Positions 1 to 10,059 of a DNA stretch of 64,000 nucleotides are shown here, piece by piece. Under the pieces are notes generated by a model. The model was not told the origin of the DNA. It did no database searches and saw nothing but the letters and a program-made list of their open reading frames with translations. A program made the translations under genes and the position numbers. Source of the stretch: Strobilurus pachycystidiatus (lineage: Eukaryota > Basidiomycota > Agaricomycetes > Agaricales > Physalacriaceae); the NCBI GenBank assembly GCA_019915135.1, contig JAHLMK010000014.1, positions 868,001 to 932,000 of the forward strand, in the 5' to 3' direction. Position 1 is the first letter of the stretch, and each line of letters begins with the position of its first letter.

Positions 1-170
1 CGCACGTCAGTGACCGGGTAACGGAGATGCTACGGGAAAGGCTGAAAGATGGCCAGTTGCCGAAAGTCGTGAGGTTGGAAGATCTCCCGATGACTGCGAA
101 CTCTATGGGCAAGGAGGACTTTGCAACTTGGAATGCGTTCGTGAAGGATTCGGGACTTCGAGTTATCTAG
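1..170 (+). CDS. F-box/LRR-like protein, 3' end only
   Basis: The window opens inside the last exon of a gene. The frame starting at base 3 reads HVSDRVTEMLRERL and ends with WNAFVKDSGLRVI and a TAG at 168-170. This matches, almost residue for residue, the C-termini of the two complete F-box-like proteins at 41176-42708 (minus) and 46563-48134 (plus), so it is a third family member whose body lies left of the window. By analogy the missing part holds a coiled coil, an F-box-like motif and leucine-rich segments. Nothing in the visible part is broken. Confidence 0.8.
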   Translation, partial: HVSDRVTEMLRERLKDGQLPKVVRLEDLPMTANSMGKEDFATWNAFVKDSGLRVI

Positions 171-682
171 ATTTCAACAGCGAATACTCTCTCAATGTCT
201 TAGTGCAAATATGAAAATTGATCTTAAAGCTCTTTGCACCGGTTTATTATTCGTCATCCATCGACCTCTACACTATTCACCTATTCAGCTTGAGAGGCGT
301 CTATAACCTCACGTAGATACTTCAGACTACCGGTCATTTGTGTACTAACGCGTAGCACACAAATTCACAATTGATTGCATGTTGTCGTGTCAGGATCTTG
401 ACGCCAACTGGAAGAAAAAGCACACAAGAGCCATATGCTTAAGAATAAGTACATCGCAAGTACATGTACATGACAACAAGCCGCGTAAAAAAACCAAAAT
501 TTCAAGAGGTGCTTCGAAGGAGAGGGAACTGAAAGAGAGGGAACAAAAGAGAGAGGGCTACAGGGAAACGGATTGAAGGAGATGAGCTGTCATGATCAAA
601 TGTACAGCTTGTATAAATATATACTTCTTGGTTATCAATGCTCTGAACCAAAGCCAAATGAAGTCTAGCGCGCCAGACTTTC
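171..682. other. Intergenic, between convergent F-box-like and laccase genes
   Basis: Both neighbours end here, so this holds their 3' untranslated regions. A purine-rich stretch lies around 510-560. I see no convincing gene, RNA or repeat. Confidence 0.5.
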
Positions 683-3317
683 TTACAGTTGGGTCGAATC
701 CAGAGCATCGTAGGTCGGGCAGAGATTATCCCACGATGCTAGAGCCAGTTAGAAAGATACACCGAATGGGAGTGGCACACTTACTCGGAGGGTTTTCCGA
801 GGCAAGACTGCCGACGTCTTCTGCGAACACGACCGCGAGACCACTGAAATTGACATGTTAAGTAGTGGGTTTTGAGAACTGTCTGTGACTCACATTTCGA
901 GATGCCAATCAATATGACCTAGAGGGGGGTTAGTCTTTCGAGTCCCATGTCAAGAAGAGACGAGGCGCACAATGCAAAATCCTGTGAATGATTAGTATCA
1001 CGGATAATCAGACGATGAGTGAGGGAAACGTACCAAGGGCCGGCGTTGTCGGTCGTGAAGCGGATGGTCACTTCGTCTCCGGGAACGCCAGTCGACACAA
1101 CGTCCCGGCGAACCTTCAGAGGCGCGTGAGCAAACAACAGAGTCTCGGGAGGGTGAAGGATGACGTACTGGGTTATTGTAATTATATACTGTACTCCCAG
1201 CACTGCGTACAACGTCAAACGTATGCTGAAGACAATGAGTAATGTTCAGGCAGTGTAGTTCGTTCACCTACTCCATGAAGATGGAAGGGATGCTAAACGC
1301 CGAGTCAGATTGAAGTCATTCAGTGCATGACTCCGAGAGACTCACAGGTCCGCCAATTGCGAGAGCAGGTATAATCAACTCGATGACCTTGTTCGGAGGC
1401 AGCACGTAAACACTGCCTGATGGCAACAAGCTGGTCGCAGACAATGCGCCACTCAAGATCTGGAGAAGCACCGGAGCGGTAGGAGGTACGAAGGTGGCAC
1501 CATTGACAGTGAATTCGAAGGTTGAGAAGTCGAAGTCAAGGTTGAGAGTTAATTGTACATCGGCGCCGCCTGATTGAGGAAGTCCCGGCGCACCCGGATT
1601 TGTCAGTGGATGGAGGTCGGTTTCCAAGAGGGGTATAACGCTGGCCGACTGCACGGACGTCGGATCAGCAATCGTCGCGGAGGAGTAACGGAGAATAGCA
1701 GAGTTTATGCCATCGGTGAAACCAGTTGAACCGAAGTTTGGGTTCGCCCGAATCCAGTAGTTTCCGATGGGTTGGTTTGCGTTGAGAATCAACGAGTAGC
1801 GCTGGCCAGCATAAATCTGCAGGGAGTCGACAACCAGAGGTTGCGTATTGACACCATCGGCTTCAATGACAGTGACATTATGGCCGTCAATCGAAAACAC
1901 CTAGATACCCATGTTAGAGAAATACTGTCGGGAATGGATATAGTATGATTACCCAGTTTGGATCGCATGAGATGGATATAAGACGGATGCGGTAGCGTCG
2001 GCCTCTGACGACGTTCAACGTAAAGAGACTTGAAGCGGGCTGTAACGATGATTCAGCAGATGCCACAGGTTGATACAGCAGCCTAGAACATACGCCACCG
2101 TCGTAACGACCTTTGCCTGTGAGATCAAACAGTCAGTCGACAAGCATAGGGATATCGCTATCAGTTCACCCACCGTTGAAGAGAGTGGAATCAAAGATAG
2201 GAATAAGACCTGCATCGGGGGCGGGGGTATGATACCTACAAGTGTGTCAGACTATTTATTCTCGTGGCCGATGGATAAATCTGACCAGTCAGCGAGAGTG
2301 AGAACCGTCGATTCTAGATTTTGATCAGTGTTTGAACCCACGCGTCAAGGAGGCCGCGCCCTACCGTCGTCGACATCATATAAGGATCTATGCGGATCTT
2401 GGGGATCATACACCACGAACGGTCCTCGGAGCCCGTCGCAATATTGCGTGGCTACAGTGAGATTAGAGAGTCGCTGACAAGGATGCAACGGAACGCTTAC
2501 ACAGATGCGAATGATACCAGAAGGTACCTAGCGTCGTCATCAGTATCAATCGAGACATAATGATATATGTATGTCCACGGCACCTGCTTGGTCCGGTACA
2601 TTGAACTGGTACAGGAAAGATTGGTTCTTGGGGCAAAATCTCCGTCAGTATGAGTACACTTCTGAGTAGCCAAAAGACTCACAGCTGCAATCGGGCACTG
2701 GGTGTCATTCCATGCGTCAGCCTAAGCTTTTCGGGGAGGAGAATGCCTCTACCTGTGTCACGAACGCTGGGCTGCACGTCGAACATGAGCTCCGACGATA
2801 TCAAGGAAGCGGGGCTTTCACTACTTACCCGTCAGCCCAATTGGTGTTTTTCTGGAAGAGCCCATGCTGGATTCTGGTGAGCGGGGTGGCCGTCAGTTAT
2901 CACAACATCGACTAACCCAATGCTAGAAAAAATTGACATGAGATCGTGTCACTTTTGAGGGTGTTAGTCTTACAATACTCGTGCTCCGCAACATCGTGTT
3001 GTCCGTCAAGGAATCGTGAACGTTCAAAGCAAAGGTATTTCCCTAGGCCAACGCTTTAGTAAATTCCACGCGGATGAACTCGTTCGGGATACCTTGTTGC
3101 CGCGCACAAGAGGTCCTGGGAATGTGCCTCCAGCCAGGACAGCTCTACATTCAATAGTCAATCATGTGGGTCTTTCACTGGTGACGAGAAAGAGCACAAA
3201 CGATCTGGTGAAGCCATCTGGCGCGATGTTGCTATTGACGATGTTAATGTCGGCAGAAGGCCCCACGGCCGCGAGTGCAGTGGCAACAGAAGAAAGTAGC
3301 GCTAGGAGTTTCATCAT
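683..3317 (-). CDS. Laccase (secreted multicopper oxidase)
   Basis: Multicopper oxidase that oxidises phenols and reduces O2 to water, acting outside the cell. The product starts [20 protein letters not shown], a signal peptide. Spliced in order, the four copper motifs are all present: HWHG, WYHSHL, HPFHLHG and HCHIDWHLE. The residue ten after the T1 cysteine is Leu (HLEIGL). The protein ends YDALDSTQL with TAA at 683-685 and is about 500 residues, normal for the family. I count about 21 introns, 22 exons. The HW of HWHG is a 6-nt exon at 2917-2922, and HPFHLHG is a 21-nt exon. A 50-nt intron splits the T1 site after the first base of the cysteine codon; read unspliced, the gene looks truncated there. 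The start at 3317 is chosen because it gives a clean signal peptide; a TATA box lies 39 bp upstream. No broken exon was found. Confidence 0.93.
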
Positions 3318-3355
3318 CGTTGGAAGCTCTGCAAACCGAGAGTCTTCAGTGTCGA

Positions 3356-3363
3356 CTTTTATA
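3356..3363 (-). promoter_or_regulatory. TATA box of the laccase gene
   Basis: TATAAAAG on the minus strand, about 39 bp before the chosen laccase ATG. Position and sequence fit a core promoter; the transcription start is not known. Confidence 0.5.
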
Positions 3364-4219
3364 CGTTTGAGGTGAGGCACACCTTGAGGTGAGCAGAGTA
3401 GATGCGAAAGGCCCTGTTCTCAGAAGGGCGTAAGTCGGGCGCTCGATTGTAGATTCTCGTGCCTCGTAAGTGATTGACCATAAGCTTTGCGGGTCCCGAA
3501 CCTCGCTCGAAGGATTTTTTTCAGACTAGAAGAGATCAAACTGACCAATGACGCGTCAGGACACGCTCAAACCCATCCCTACTACGGTGAATGAACCAAT
3601 GAAATTGAGGGTTCGGTTGCCTTAAACCGAGTCTGCTATGTTCGAAACAGTTTAACATAGGCTGAGGGTTGTGCGAGTAGTAAAGCATACGTGTCGTGCC
3701 CAATGATCTCAGACTCACAGGTACTTGAATGGTAAGTTCCTGATTATCGCGATAGTCCGAGCGTCGCAAAAGCACTAGGTGATTATGATTGACTTACACG
3801 GCAGACTGCTCTCACTTCTGGCAATGAATACGCGATCAGAGAGCTAAACGTGAGGCATATAAGAGTCGCTTGTGAACGGTCGTAGCCATAACCAGTTGTT
3901 GTTGTTGTTGTTGTTTACACGGCAGTGGTCAGAATGCAAGCCTCTCGAACTCGGCGTCAAAGAGAAAAGCGGAGTCCGAAATACCACGTACACGATATGG
4001 TACCGTGGTACGTACTACGTGCCAGTCAATTTGAATTAATAGAAGGAACGGATCAAGGATCGTCAAAACACTGCCAAACCTCTCTCAATCCGTAAGTATA
4101 TGGCTGAGGCCAAGCTGAGGCTACATCCAGTTCGCAAGACCCGCCTTCCACTTCAATAATCTTCGAACTGTGAAAGTGTCGGCAATTGATTCTCTGACCG
4201 GCAGGTCATTACATTCAAC
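3364..4219. other. Laccase upstream region with a (GTT)7 microsatellite
   Basis: Upstream region of the laccase. A trinucleotide run (GTT)7 sits at 3895-3915. Near 4000 there is a small palindromic cluster around ggtaccgtggtacgtactacgt. Short open frames here show no family resemblance. Confidence 0.5.
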
Positions 4220-4525
4220 ATGTCAGACTTGTCAGGCGATGACGACGATCCACACCTTGACGATCTGATCTTCTCGTCAAGATTTTTCGATTTCGCGCAA
4301 TTTTCTACCGTGACTATTCCACCTCCGTCTCTGAACATGATTGCGCATGCTCCCCATCTTTGCAGACTGATGTGGCCGGCGGTAACAGTGCTGCGGCATT
4401 GGCTAGGCTCTCAGCCCTACACCACCAATCTGTTTCGATCACAGCGTGATCTCACGCCAAGGGATATCGGCGAGATGTCCCCGAAAATTCTCAAAAGACT
4501 CAGCTCCGGCAATCAAATGACATGA
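4220..4525 (+). CDS. Possible small gene or gene fragment, function unknown
   Basis: An uninterrupted 101-codon frame begins MSDLSGDDDDPHLDDLIFSS and contains a hydrophobic stretch around RLMWPAVTVLRHWL. Its acidic start followed by a mixed region looks more protein-like than the neighbouring frames. No exon can be joined to it convincingly on either side, and no paralogue is present in the window. It could be the 5' part of a decayed gene. I do not assign a function. Confidence 0.25.
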   Translation: MSDLSGDDDDPHLDDLIFSSRFFDFAQFSTVTIPPPSLNMIAHAPHLCRLMWPAVTVLRHWLGSQPYTTNLFRSQRDLTPRDIGEMSPKILKRLSSGNQMT

Positions 4526-4841
4526 CAACGCAAACCCTCCCTTGAGTATCGTTCTGAGATCAACATGACCTTTCACGGGGAGTCAAGTCAAGCTCGCTCC
4601 TCAAGAGGGCCTGGGAGGTGGGTTGGGTCTGTGCGCGGGAACAAATAATTGCCGCGTGTGTCAAAGTTTGGATTTTTTCGGAAGTCCCCTCACACTTTGC
4701 TCTCTTCTCCCCACTCATCCCGGGTCACCGGTCACCGTCACCGCCCATCACCCCGCCCATCACCGACTCCTGGCAGTGTGGCAGCGCCTGGATCAAACAG
4801 CCCTTCTTGCCATTCGGCCCTCGCGCACCCCACTGGTCAAA

Positions 4842-5250
4842 TGACGACGACCGCGACGCAGACAACAACCGCAACAACGACAACAACCACGAAGACAACG
4901 ACCTCAGTGACCTCTTCGACCTGCGGACGAGGACGATACTGGTAACGACGGCGAACGAGGAGACAAACGACCAGACGAACGAGAACAGCAAGACGACACA
5001 ATGCAAACGAGGAGACAAACGATGAGACACAAGAACGACGAGACGGGACACGAGAACGAGAAGACGAGACACACGAGAACGAGGAGACGACGGCGATGCA
5101 ATGACCCGAGGACACTGCCGACCACGACCACAAGTACAGTGCACGACTGCACCCGAGGAAGACGAACACAATGCCGGCCACGACACGACAAACACTACCC
5201 TCAAACACGACAATCTCAAAGTACGACTGCCCTCCACGCCGAGCAACCAC
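4842..5250. repeat. T-poor, strand-asymmetric low-complexity tract
   Basis: For about 400 bases the plus strand is almost free of T and is built from imperfect variants of CAACAA, GACGA, GAACGA and GAGACAAACGA. It is a degenerate simple-sequence array, not a gene: the open frames on both strands are biased translations of it (Asn/Asp/Arg-rich on plus, Val/Ser/Leu-rich on minus). No exact tandem period persists for more than a few units. Confidence 0.7.
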
Positions 5251-5742
5251 GACCAGCAACTCCTACACTGCCTGTACGCTGCACGCCCCCGTCAAGCCAC
5301 TTTTCATAACACGAATACATATTATTTAGTTCCACCTGTATTATCTACACAAATACACAATTTTATGCAATAACAATTTTCGGTCAGAATTGGGTCCCCT
5401 CCAGCATCGTTATGGCAAGCCTCATCAAGTACCAGACAGGTCCCAGATGACCTCGAGAGGAGGTCCCAGGGAGGTCCTATCGAGGTCCACCATTTCCAGG
5501 AGGGTCAGGGGATTGGCGTAATCGAGTGTCAGAGGACATCAGCGCTGAGATCAGACCCTAATGGCCGGCTCGGACATAATGATGATGTCCAGATCGAGTT
5601 GGCGGTGTAGAGCTACATTCTTGAATCTGCATGTCAATTCAATACATCATTGCTCCGTGCGAGCCTGCAATTGGGTTACACCTGCAAATGCCGCCCAAAG
5701 GCGTCTTTCAGCCGACAAGCGTGGCGAGGCACTACCTCTGAT
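5251..5742. other. Intergenic, with an AGGTCC cluster
   Basis: Between about 5450 and 5500 the motif AGGTCC occurs four times within about 50 bp. The last 100 bp lead into the F-box relic and may be eroded parts of it. No gene seen. Confidence 0.4.
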
Positions 5743-5910
5743 GCACGTCGGCGGCCGGTTGATGGAAATGCTACGACGGGACAGGCTGAGCGTTGGCCAG
5801 TCGCCTGGCAAGTTAGTCTGAGCCTCAGTGAGGTTGGAAGGTCTCCCAATGACTGCGAAGTCTATGGGGGTAAAGGGATCTCAAAGGACGCGGGGCTTCG
5901 AGTGATGTAT
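5743..5910 (+). pseudogene. Relic of the F-box/LRR-like family (3' end)
   Basis: The DNA aligns by eye, with small insertions and deletions, to the last 170 bases of the intact family members, from the codons for THVGDRV through the PMT(A/G)(N/K)SMG motif to GLRVI. Frame is lost several times, and the segment between the conserved blocks shows deletions and substitutions. Only the 3' end is recognisable. It sits on the outer side of gene copy A, exactly where the mirrored block on the right has an intact copy outside gene F. Confidence 0.7.
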
Positions 5911-6220
5911 CAGATGTTTGGGAATTGGAATCTTCTCTATGGCTCAGTACAGTATGAGATGCGTTCTATGCACGGGTTTACCCCACTATCACTTTCTCAT
6001 GCATGTCCAGGCATAGCACTCGTGTAATCACTAATGACCAGACACAATCTAGAATGCTACGTTGCAATTGATAGACAGAGCTAAGTACGAGACGTCTGGA
6101 CAACATCGATAATTCAAGTGATGATAGGAAGATAAGTACAATGCGGTTCCATGTGGGAGTGATGTGGGATGCCATGCAAGAATGGAGGTAAGGGTGCAAG
6201 AATGGAGGTAAGGGATCATG
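5911..6220. other. 3' flank of family copy A
   Basis: Contains the copy A 3' region, which shares a conserved stretch on the minus strand (around GGAACCGCA, then ATCATCACTTG) with the 3' flanks of the other copies. A short direct repeat (gcaagaatggaggtaaggg) occurs at about 6175-6215. No gene seen. Confidence 0.5.
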
Positions 6221-7443
6221 CTATACATCGCTAGAAGAGGTCGACGAGACGTCCAGGGACAAGATATGGCGACTTCGTCGTTGTCTCTTTGGAGGAGAGG
6301 GTGTATCACTGACTACAGAGCGCTTGACCAGACGCCAAGCGTCGCCCTGTGTGAGGACATTCAAGTGTTCTCGCACCGGCTCCTTGGCGTACTGCTCGAA
6401 GTCAGGATCCTCGCCGAGTTTTTCGAGTGGTGTATCCTTTTCGACCGTCCTCCACGAAAGCACTTTTGGTGGATAGTAGTATGGCCCGTCATATTGTGAG
6501 CCGGTTTCCGACTCAGATTCAACCTTTGACTCGACTTCCGAGTCGACTTCGGAGTGGGACCGTTTGCGAGAGGACGAGGAAGACGGGTCCGTGGATAAGA
6601 CCGGAACCCCGAGCTCTTCGTAGTTGTAGGGAAGCCACCTGTCGGGAAAGTCTCCGAGAGCGCACCCATCATAGAAGAATTCCAAGGGAATGCGCTTTCG
6701 TTCGTACCTGAAAGGGAGAATGGAGATCGTGCGGCCAGCACATTCAGGAAGGTTTGTCAGAACGGGCGTGCTACCCACAAGCCTAAGGATCCTGACGTGG
6801 GTAATCCAGAAGCATGGATTCAAAGAGATATGAACGGTCGGAAGTGACGAGAAGGGTTCCTCGTAGCGCACAACGATGTTGGTGGCAGGGTCCCTAACGA
6901 AGAGAGGCCGTTTGAGGCAGCAAGGGTGAAGAGTGTACTCGTAAGAGGTTTGGTTGAAGACCTGGTACGTCTGAGTAATCAAACATCGGTTGTGAGAAAT
7001 ACACTGACCTCCTCGAAACGTCTTCGCTCCTCGTAAGGTCGTGTGTTGTTCTCTGCCGTCAACGCATACAGGGTATCGACAGCCTCTTTGGTCGGATGCA
7101 GCACAATTTCCTTGCGCCGAATCGATTCCATGATCTCGCGATGGCCTTGATAAAGCTGCAATCAGTGTCGTGGGCTGAATTGAGTAGATCTGGGACTTAC
7201 ATTTGATCGTATTGAGAGACGACTGGAGCATTTCCACGCTCTCGCCGCGTTTCATTCCGTGGAAGTATTCAAGGCCATCAAGCTGAGTCAAACGGTAAGT
7301 GAGGAAACACGGGTACGCAGAAAGACTTGAGCACATACATATCTGTCCAGTGCCTCTTCCGGTTCAACTGCAGAAAATAGCTCTGGAGGAGACTCAAAGC
7401 TCTCCGAGAGCGCAAAGTGTTCGAGACTGAGGACGGAACTCAT
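6221..7443 (-). CDS. Unrecognised nuclear-looking protein family, copy A
   Basis: One of six copies in the window. Four exons: (1) an acidic N-terminus, MSSVLSLEHFALSESFES; (2) LDGLEYFHGMKRGESVEMLQ; (3) HREIMESIRRKE through PYEERRRFEE; (4) a long exon with HPCCLKRPLFVRDP, VHISLNPCFW, RIPLEFFYDGCALGDFPDRW and YDGPYYYPPKVLSWRTVEKD. A Ser/Glu-rich acidic segment precedes the YDGPYYYPP block, and the C-terminus carries a basic cluster (PPKRQRRSRH) that looks like a nuclear localisation signal. Introns are about 50-57 nt; intron 2 ends at AAG before GCC in all copies. The conserved cysteines suggest a structural role, but I do not recognise the family. An unspliced frame stays open from 7336 to the stop, so retention of introns 2 and 3 would not truncate it. 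Confidence 0.75.
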
Positions 7444-7818
7444 AATTGTTAGGGTGTCTGATGGTGAGAGGTTGAGTTTGCCCTTTGTTTGAAATTTCCG
7501 CCCAAGGTATCGGTCTCACGTGGTCCCAAGTGCGCAAACTTGCGCCTACAACTTGCTTATGTAGCGCGTGCAAGGAGAAGGCCGGCCGACAGACCTCCAA
7601 ATTCAGATTCGAGCCTTGTGCATGCATAAGACAATGCCATCAATCCTTCAATTCTCGGCTTTGCGCTTGTTACACTGACAGAAAACGAGAATGTTATATG
7701 ATAGTTGATATACAGTAGCTATGAAAGGTTTAGGCAGGATAGATAATGCAAGTGACGAGAGATATATGACTACAGTGCGGGTTGGATAAGATGCAAAAAT
7801 GTAGGTAAGGAATACATG
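7444..7818. other. Spacer between family copies A and B
   Basis: Holds the copy A promoter and the copy B 3' flank. It includes GGCCGGCCGACAGACCTC, an element repeated upstream of copies C, E and F. Confidence 0.5.
7513..7522 (-). promoter_or_regulatory. CACGTGAGAC element, copy A
   Basis: The 10-mer lies 70 bp before the ATG. Just upstream on the minus strand is a GCGCAA-GT-TTGCGC dyad. The same arrangement precedes copies E and F, and a diverged form precedes C. CACGTG is the classic E-box bound by bHLH factors. Confidence 0.55.
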
Positions 7819-9048
7819 CTATAAATCGCTAGAAGAGTTCGACGAGACGTCGAGGGACACTATATGGCGACTTCGTCGTTGTCTCTTTGGAGGAGAGGGT
7901 GTATCACTGACCACAGAGCGCTTGACCAGACGCCAAGCGTCGCCCCGTGTGAGGACATCCAGGTGTTCTCGCACCGGCTCCTTGGCGTACTCTTCAAAGT
8001 CAAAATCCTCGCCGAGTTCCTCGAGTGGTGTATCCTTTTCGACCGTCCTCCACGAAAGCACTTTTGGCGGATAGTAGTATGGCCCGTCATATTGTGAGCC
8101 GGTTTCCGACTCAGATTCAACCTCTGACTCGACTTCCGACTCGACTTCAGAGTGGGACCGTTTGCGAGAGGACGAGGAAGACGGGTCTGTGGATAAGACC
8201 GGAACCCCAAGCTCTTCGTAGTTGTAGGGAATCCGCCTGTCGGGAAAGTCCCCGAGACCGCACCCATCATAGAAGAATTCCAAGGGAATGCGCTTTTGTT
8301 CGTACTTGAAGAGGAGAATGCTGATCGTGCGAACAGCATCGTCGGGGAGGTTCTTAAGAACGCGAGTGCTATTAAGAAGCCTAAGGATCAAGACGTGAAT
8401 GATCCAGAAGCATGGGTTCAGCGAGATATGAACGGTTGGCAGCGATAAGAAGGGCTTCTCGTAGCGCGAGACAACCTTGGTAACAGGGTCCCTCACGAAG
8501 AGAGGCCGCTCGAGGCAGCAAGGATGAACGGTGTACTCGTACGAGCTCTGAGTGAAGATCTGGTGCGGGGTAGTAAGCAGACATCGGTGGTGGACAAGAG
8601 CCAGACACTGACCTCGTCGAATCGTTTTCGCTCTTCGTAAGGTCCTGTCTCGTTCTTCGCCAGTAGGGCATGCATGGAATCAATGACCTCTTTAGTGGGC
8701 TGAAGTGCTAGTTCTTTGCGCCGGATTAATTCCATGATATCGCGACGGCCTTGACAGACTGAAGTAAGTTTCGCGTGCAGAACATATTAGATCCGCGACT
8801 GACATTTGATGGTATTCAGAGGCGACTGAAGTATTTCTACGCTTTCTCCGCGTTTCATTCCGTGATAGTATTCAAGGGCGTCAAGCTGCACCAAACGGTA
8901 AGTTGGGCATGTCAGGTACGCAGGGATGGTAATAAGCACATACATATTTGTCCCATTTCTCTTTCGGTTCGACTGCATTAAATATCTCTGGAGAAGACTC
9001 AAGGCCCTCTGAAAGCGAGAAGTCTTCAAGAGTGTGGAGGGACGTCAT
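7819..9048 (-). CDS. Unrecognised nuclear-looking protein family, copy B
   Basis: Four exons as in copy A: MTSLHTLEDFSLSEGLES; the GMKRGESVEILQ exon; MELIRRKELALQPTKEV; and a last exon with HPCCLERPLFVRDP, NPCFWIIHV, FFYDGCGLGDFPDRR, three SEVE repeats, and PPKRQRRSRH near the end. All splice sites found in A are kept and no stop or frameshift is visible. It is transcribed away from G1, sharing a 358-bp intergenic region. It corresponds to copy D beside G2 in the mirrored block on the right. Function unknown; the C-terminal basic cluster suggests nuclear location. Confidence 0.75.
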
Positions 9049-9406
9049 TTGACAGAGGATCCGCGATTAGTGGTGATGGTAAGAGGTCAAGCCAGTTGGA
9101 AGAGCCCTTGCCAGCCCTTTGTTTATGCTGTGACTGGCACGTCTCACGTGGGACCTGTCACTTGTAATTTATCACTCTTGCCTTTTCGAGCGTTTCCTCT
9201 TTCTCTGTACGCCACCCGGGCCACAGTCCTATTCACGACCTCTTTTGGCACACAAAGTGGACAATGCTCAGGACAATGGACACAGGCTATACTCTGACTC
9301 AATCACCCTACACGTGGCCTCATTGGGGGCATGATTATATAAACTCAGGCAATGTCGCTGTGCTGTATCTTTCTCTTCTGCGCTGGATCGCAAACTGCCC
9401 ACTACA
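9049..9406. promoter_or_regulatory. Bidirectional promoter of copy B and G1
   Basis: A 358-bp region between two divergent start codons. It contains the copy B CACGTGAGAC site, a second CACGTG at 9311-9316 nearer G1, and a TATATAAA at 9336-9343 about 64 bp before the G1 ATG. The equivalent region between G2 and D (36108-36457) keeps all three elements in mirrored order, so the arrangement predates the duplication. Confidence 0.55.
9141..9150 (-). promoter_or_regulatory. CACGTGAGAC element, copy B
   Basis: The 10-mer lies 93 bp before the copy B ATG. Its flanks (GTGACAGG on one side, GTGCCAGTCACAG on the other) are shared with copy D but not with A, C, E or F. Confidence 0.55.
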
Positions 9407-9534
9407 ATGCCTCTCCCAATGCCGTCCACTGACACGCACGCACAAGACGATGCTCCTCGAAAACGACCAAAGCGCGCGAAAGCCCCCACCGAAGACTCTC
9501 TTAGGGAACTAGAAGACATCGAGCCCTCCGACTC

Positions 9535-9537
9535 TGA
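9535..9537 (+). other. Target-site duplication of the CACTA element, left
   Basis: TGA immediately before CACTA. The right copy is at 15633-15635, after TAGTG. The paralogue G2 has a single TGA at the same codon position (Ser-Asp), as expected for an empty site. Confidence 0.8.
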
Positions 9538-9604
9538 CACTACGTGGGGGCAAATGTATTACCTTGGTAAAAGGAAAGGAGAAAGGTTAGGCAAAAGGAA
9601 TAAA

Positions 9605-10020
9605 CTGGATTTAAAGGGACTTTACATAAGTCTAATCGTCCAGGTCCGGCAACGACCGAAGTGCCTGTCCTTCCGCCGCCATCGCGCATCCGCCAGCGCT
9701 GGCGCCATTCTGGTCTTCTCCACCCTCCGGAGGGTCATACGGGAGACTGGTGCGTCGCATAGATACTTTGTGTCGACAAGGTACTCATTCTATTGTTTCT
9801 ACCTCGCAGGTCGGAAAGGAACAAGAGCACGCGCTCATCGGACCACCGCCTGGTCAAAGTCAACTGGTCTACAAGACCATCGCCGCTATACTTAATGCCT
9901 GGCTGGACAAACGGTGCAGCAACTCGCTCACTCGCTGTCCTGCCAGGTATGTGGACATGAACCATTTCCTAGATACTCGCTCACTCGCTGTCCTGCCAGA
10001 ACATTTATCATTTTGTGCTA
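9605..10020 (+). repeat. Split direct repeat A1
   Basis: 416 bp, repeated without visible change at 14447-14862. Inside it a 24-bp motif beginning ctcgctcactcgctg occurs twice, 53 bp apart (9923-9946 and 9976-9999). It begins the element, and its last bases lie about 40 bp before the gag ATG. Confidence 0.9.
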
Positions 10021-10059
10021 TCTTGAAAATTCTACGAATTTCCCATCTCTCATCATACC

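Noticed and set aside
919..1218. Laccase truncated at the T1 copper site
   Set aside because: The frame seems to end in [10 protein letters not shown], but a 50-nt intron (GTGCGC..CTCTAG) restores HCHIDWHLE and the remaining exons to DSTQL, so the gene is complete.
4618..5373. Several overlapping open frames on both strands, up to 173 codons
   Set aside because: They are translations of a T-poor simple-sequence tract, with strongly biased composition and no start or splice context.
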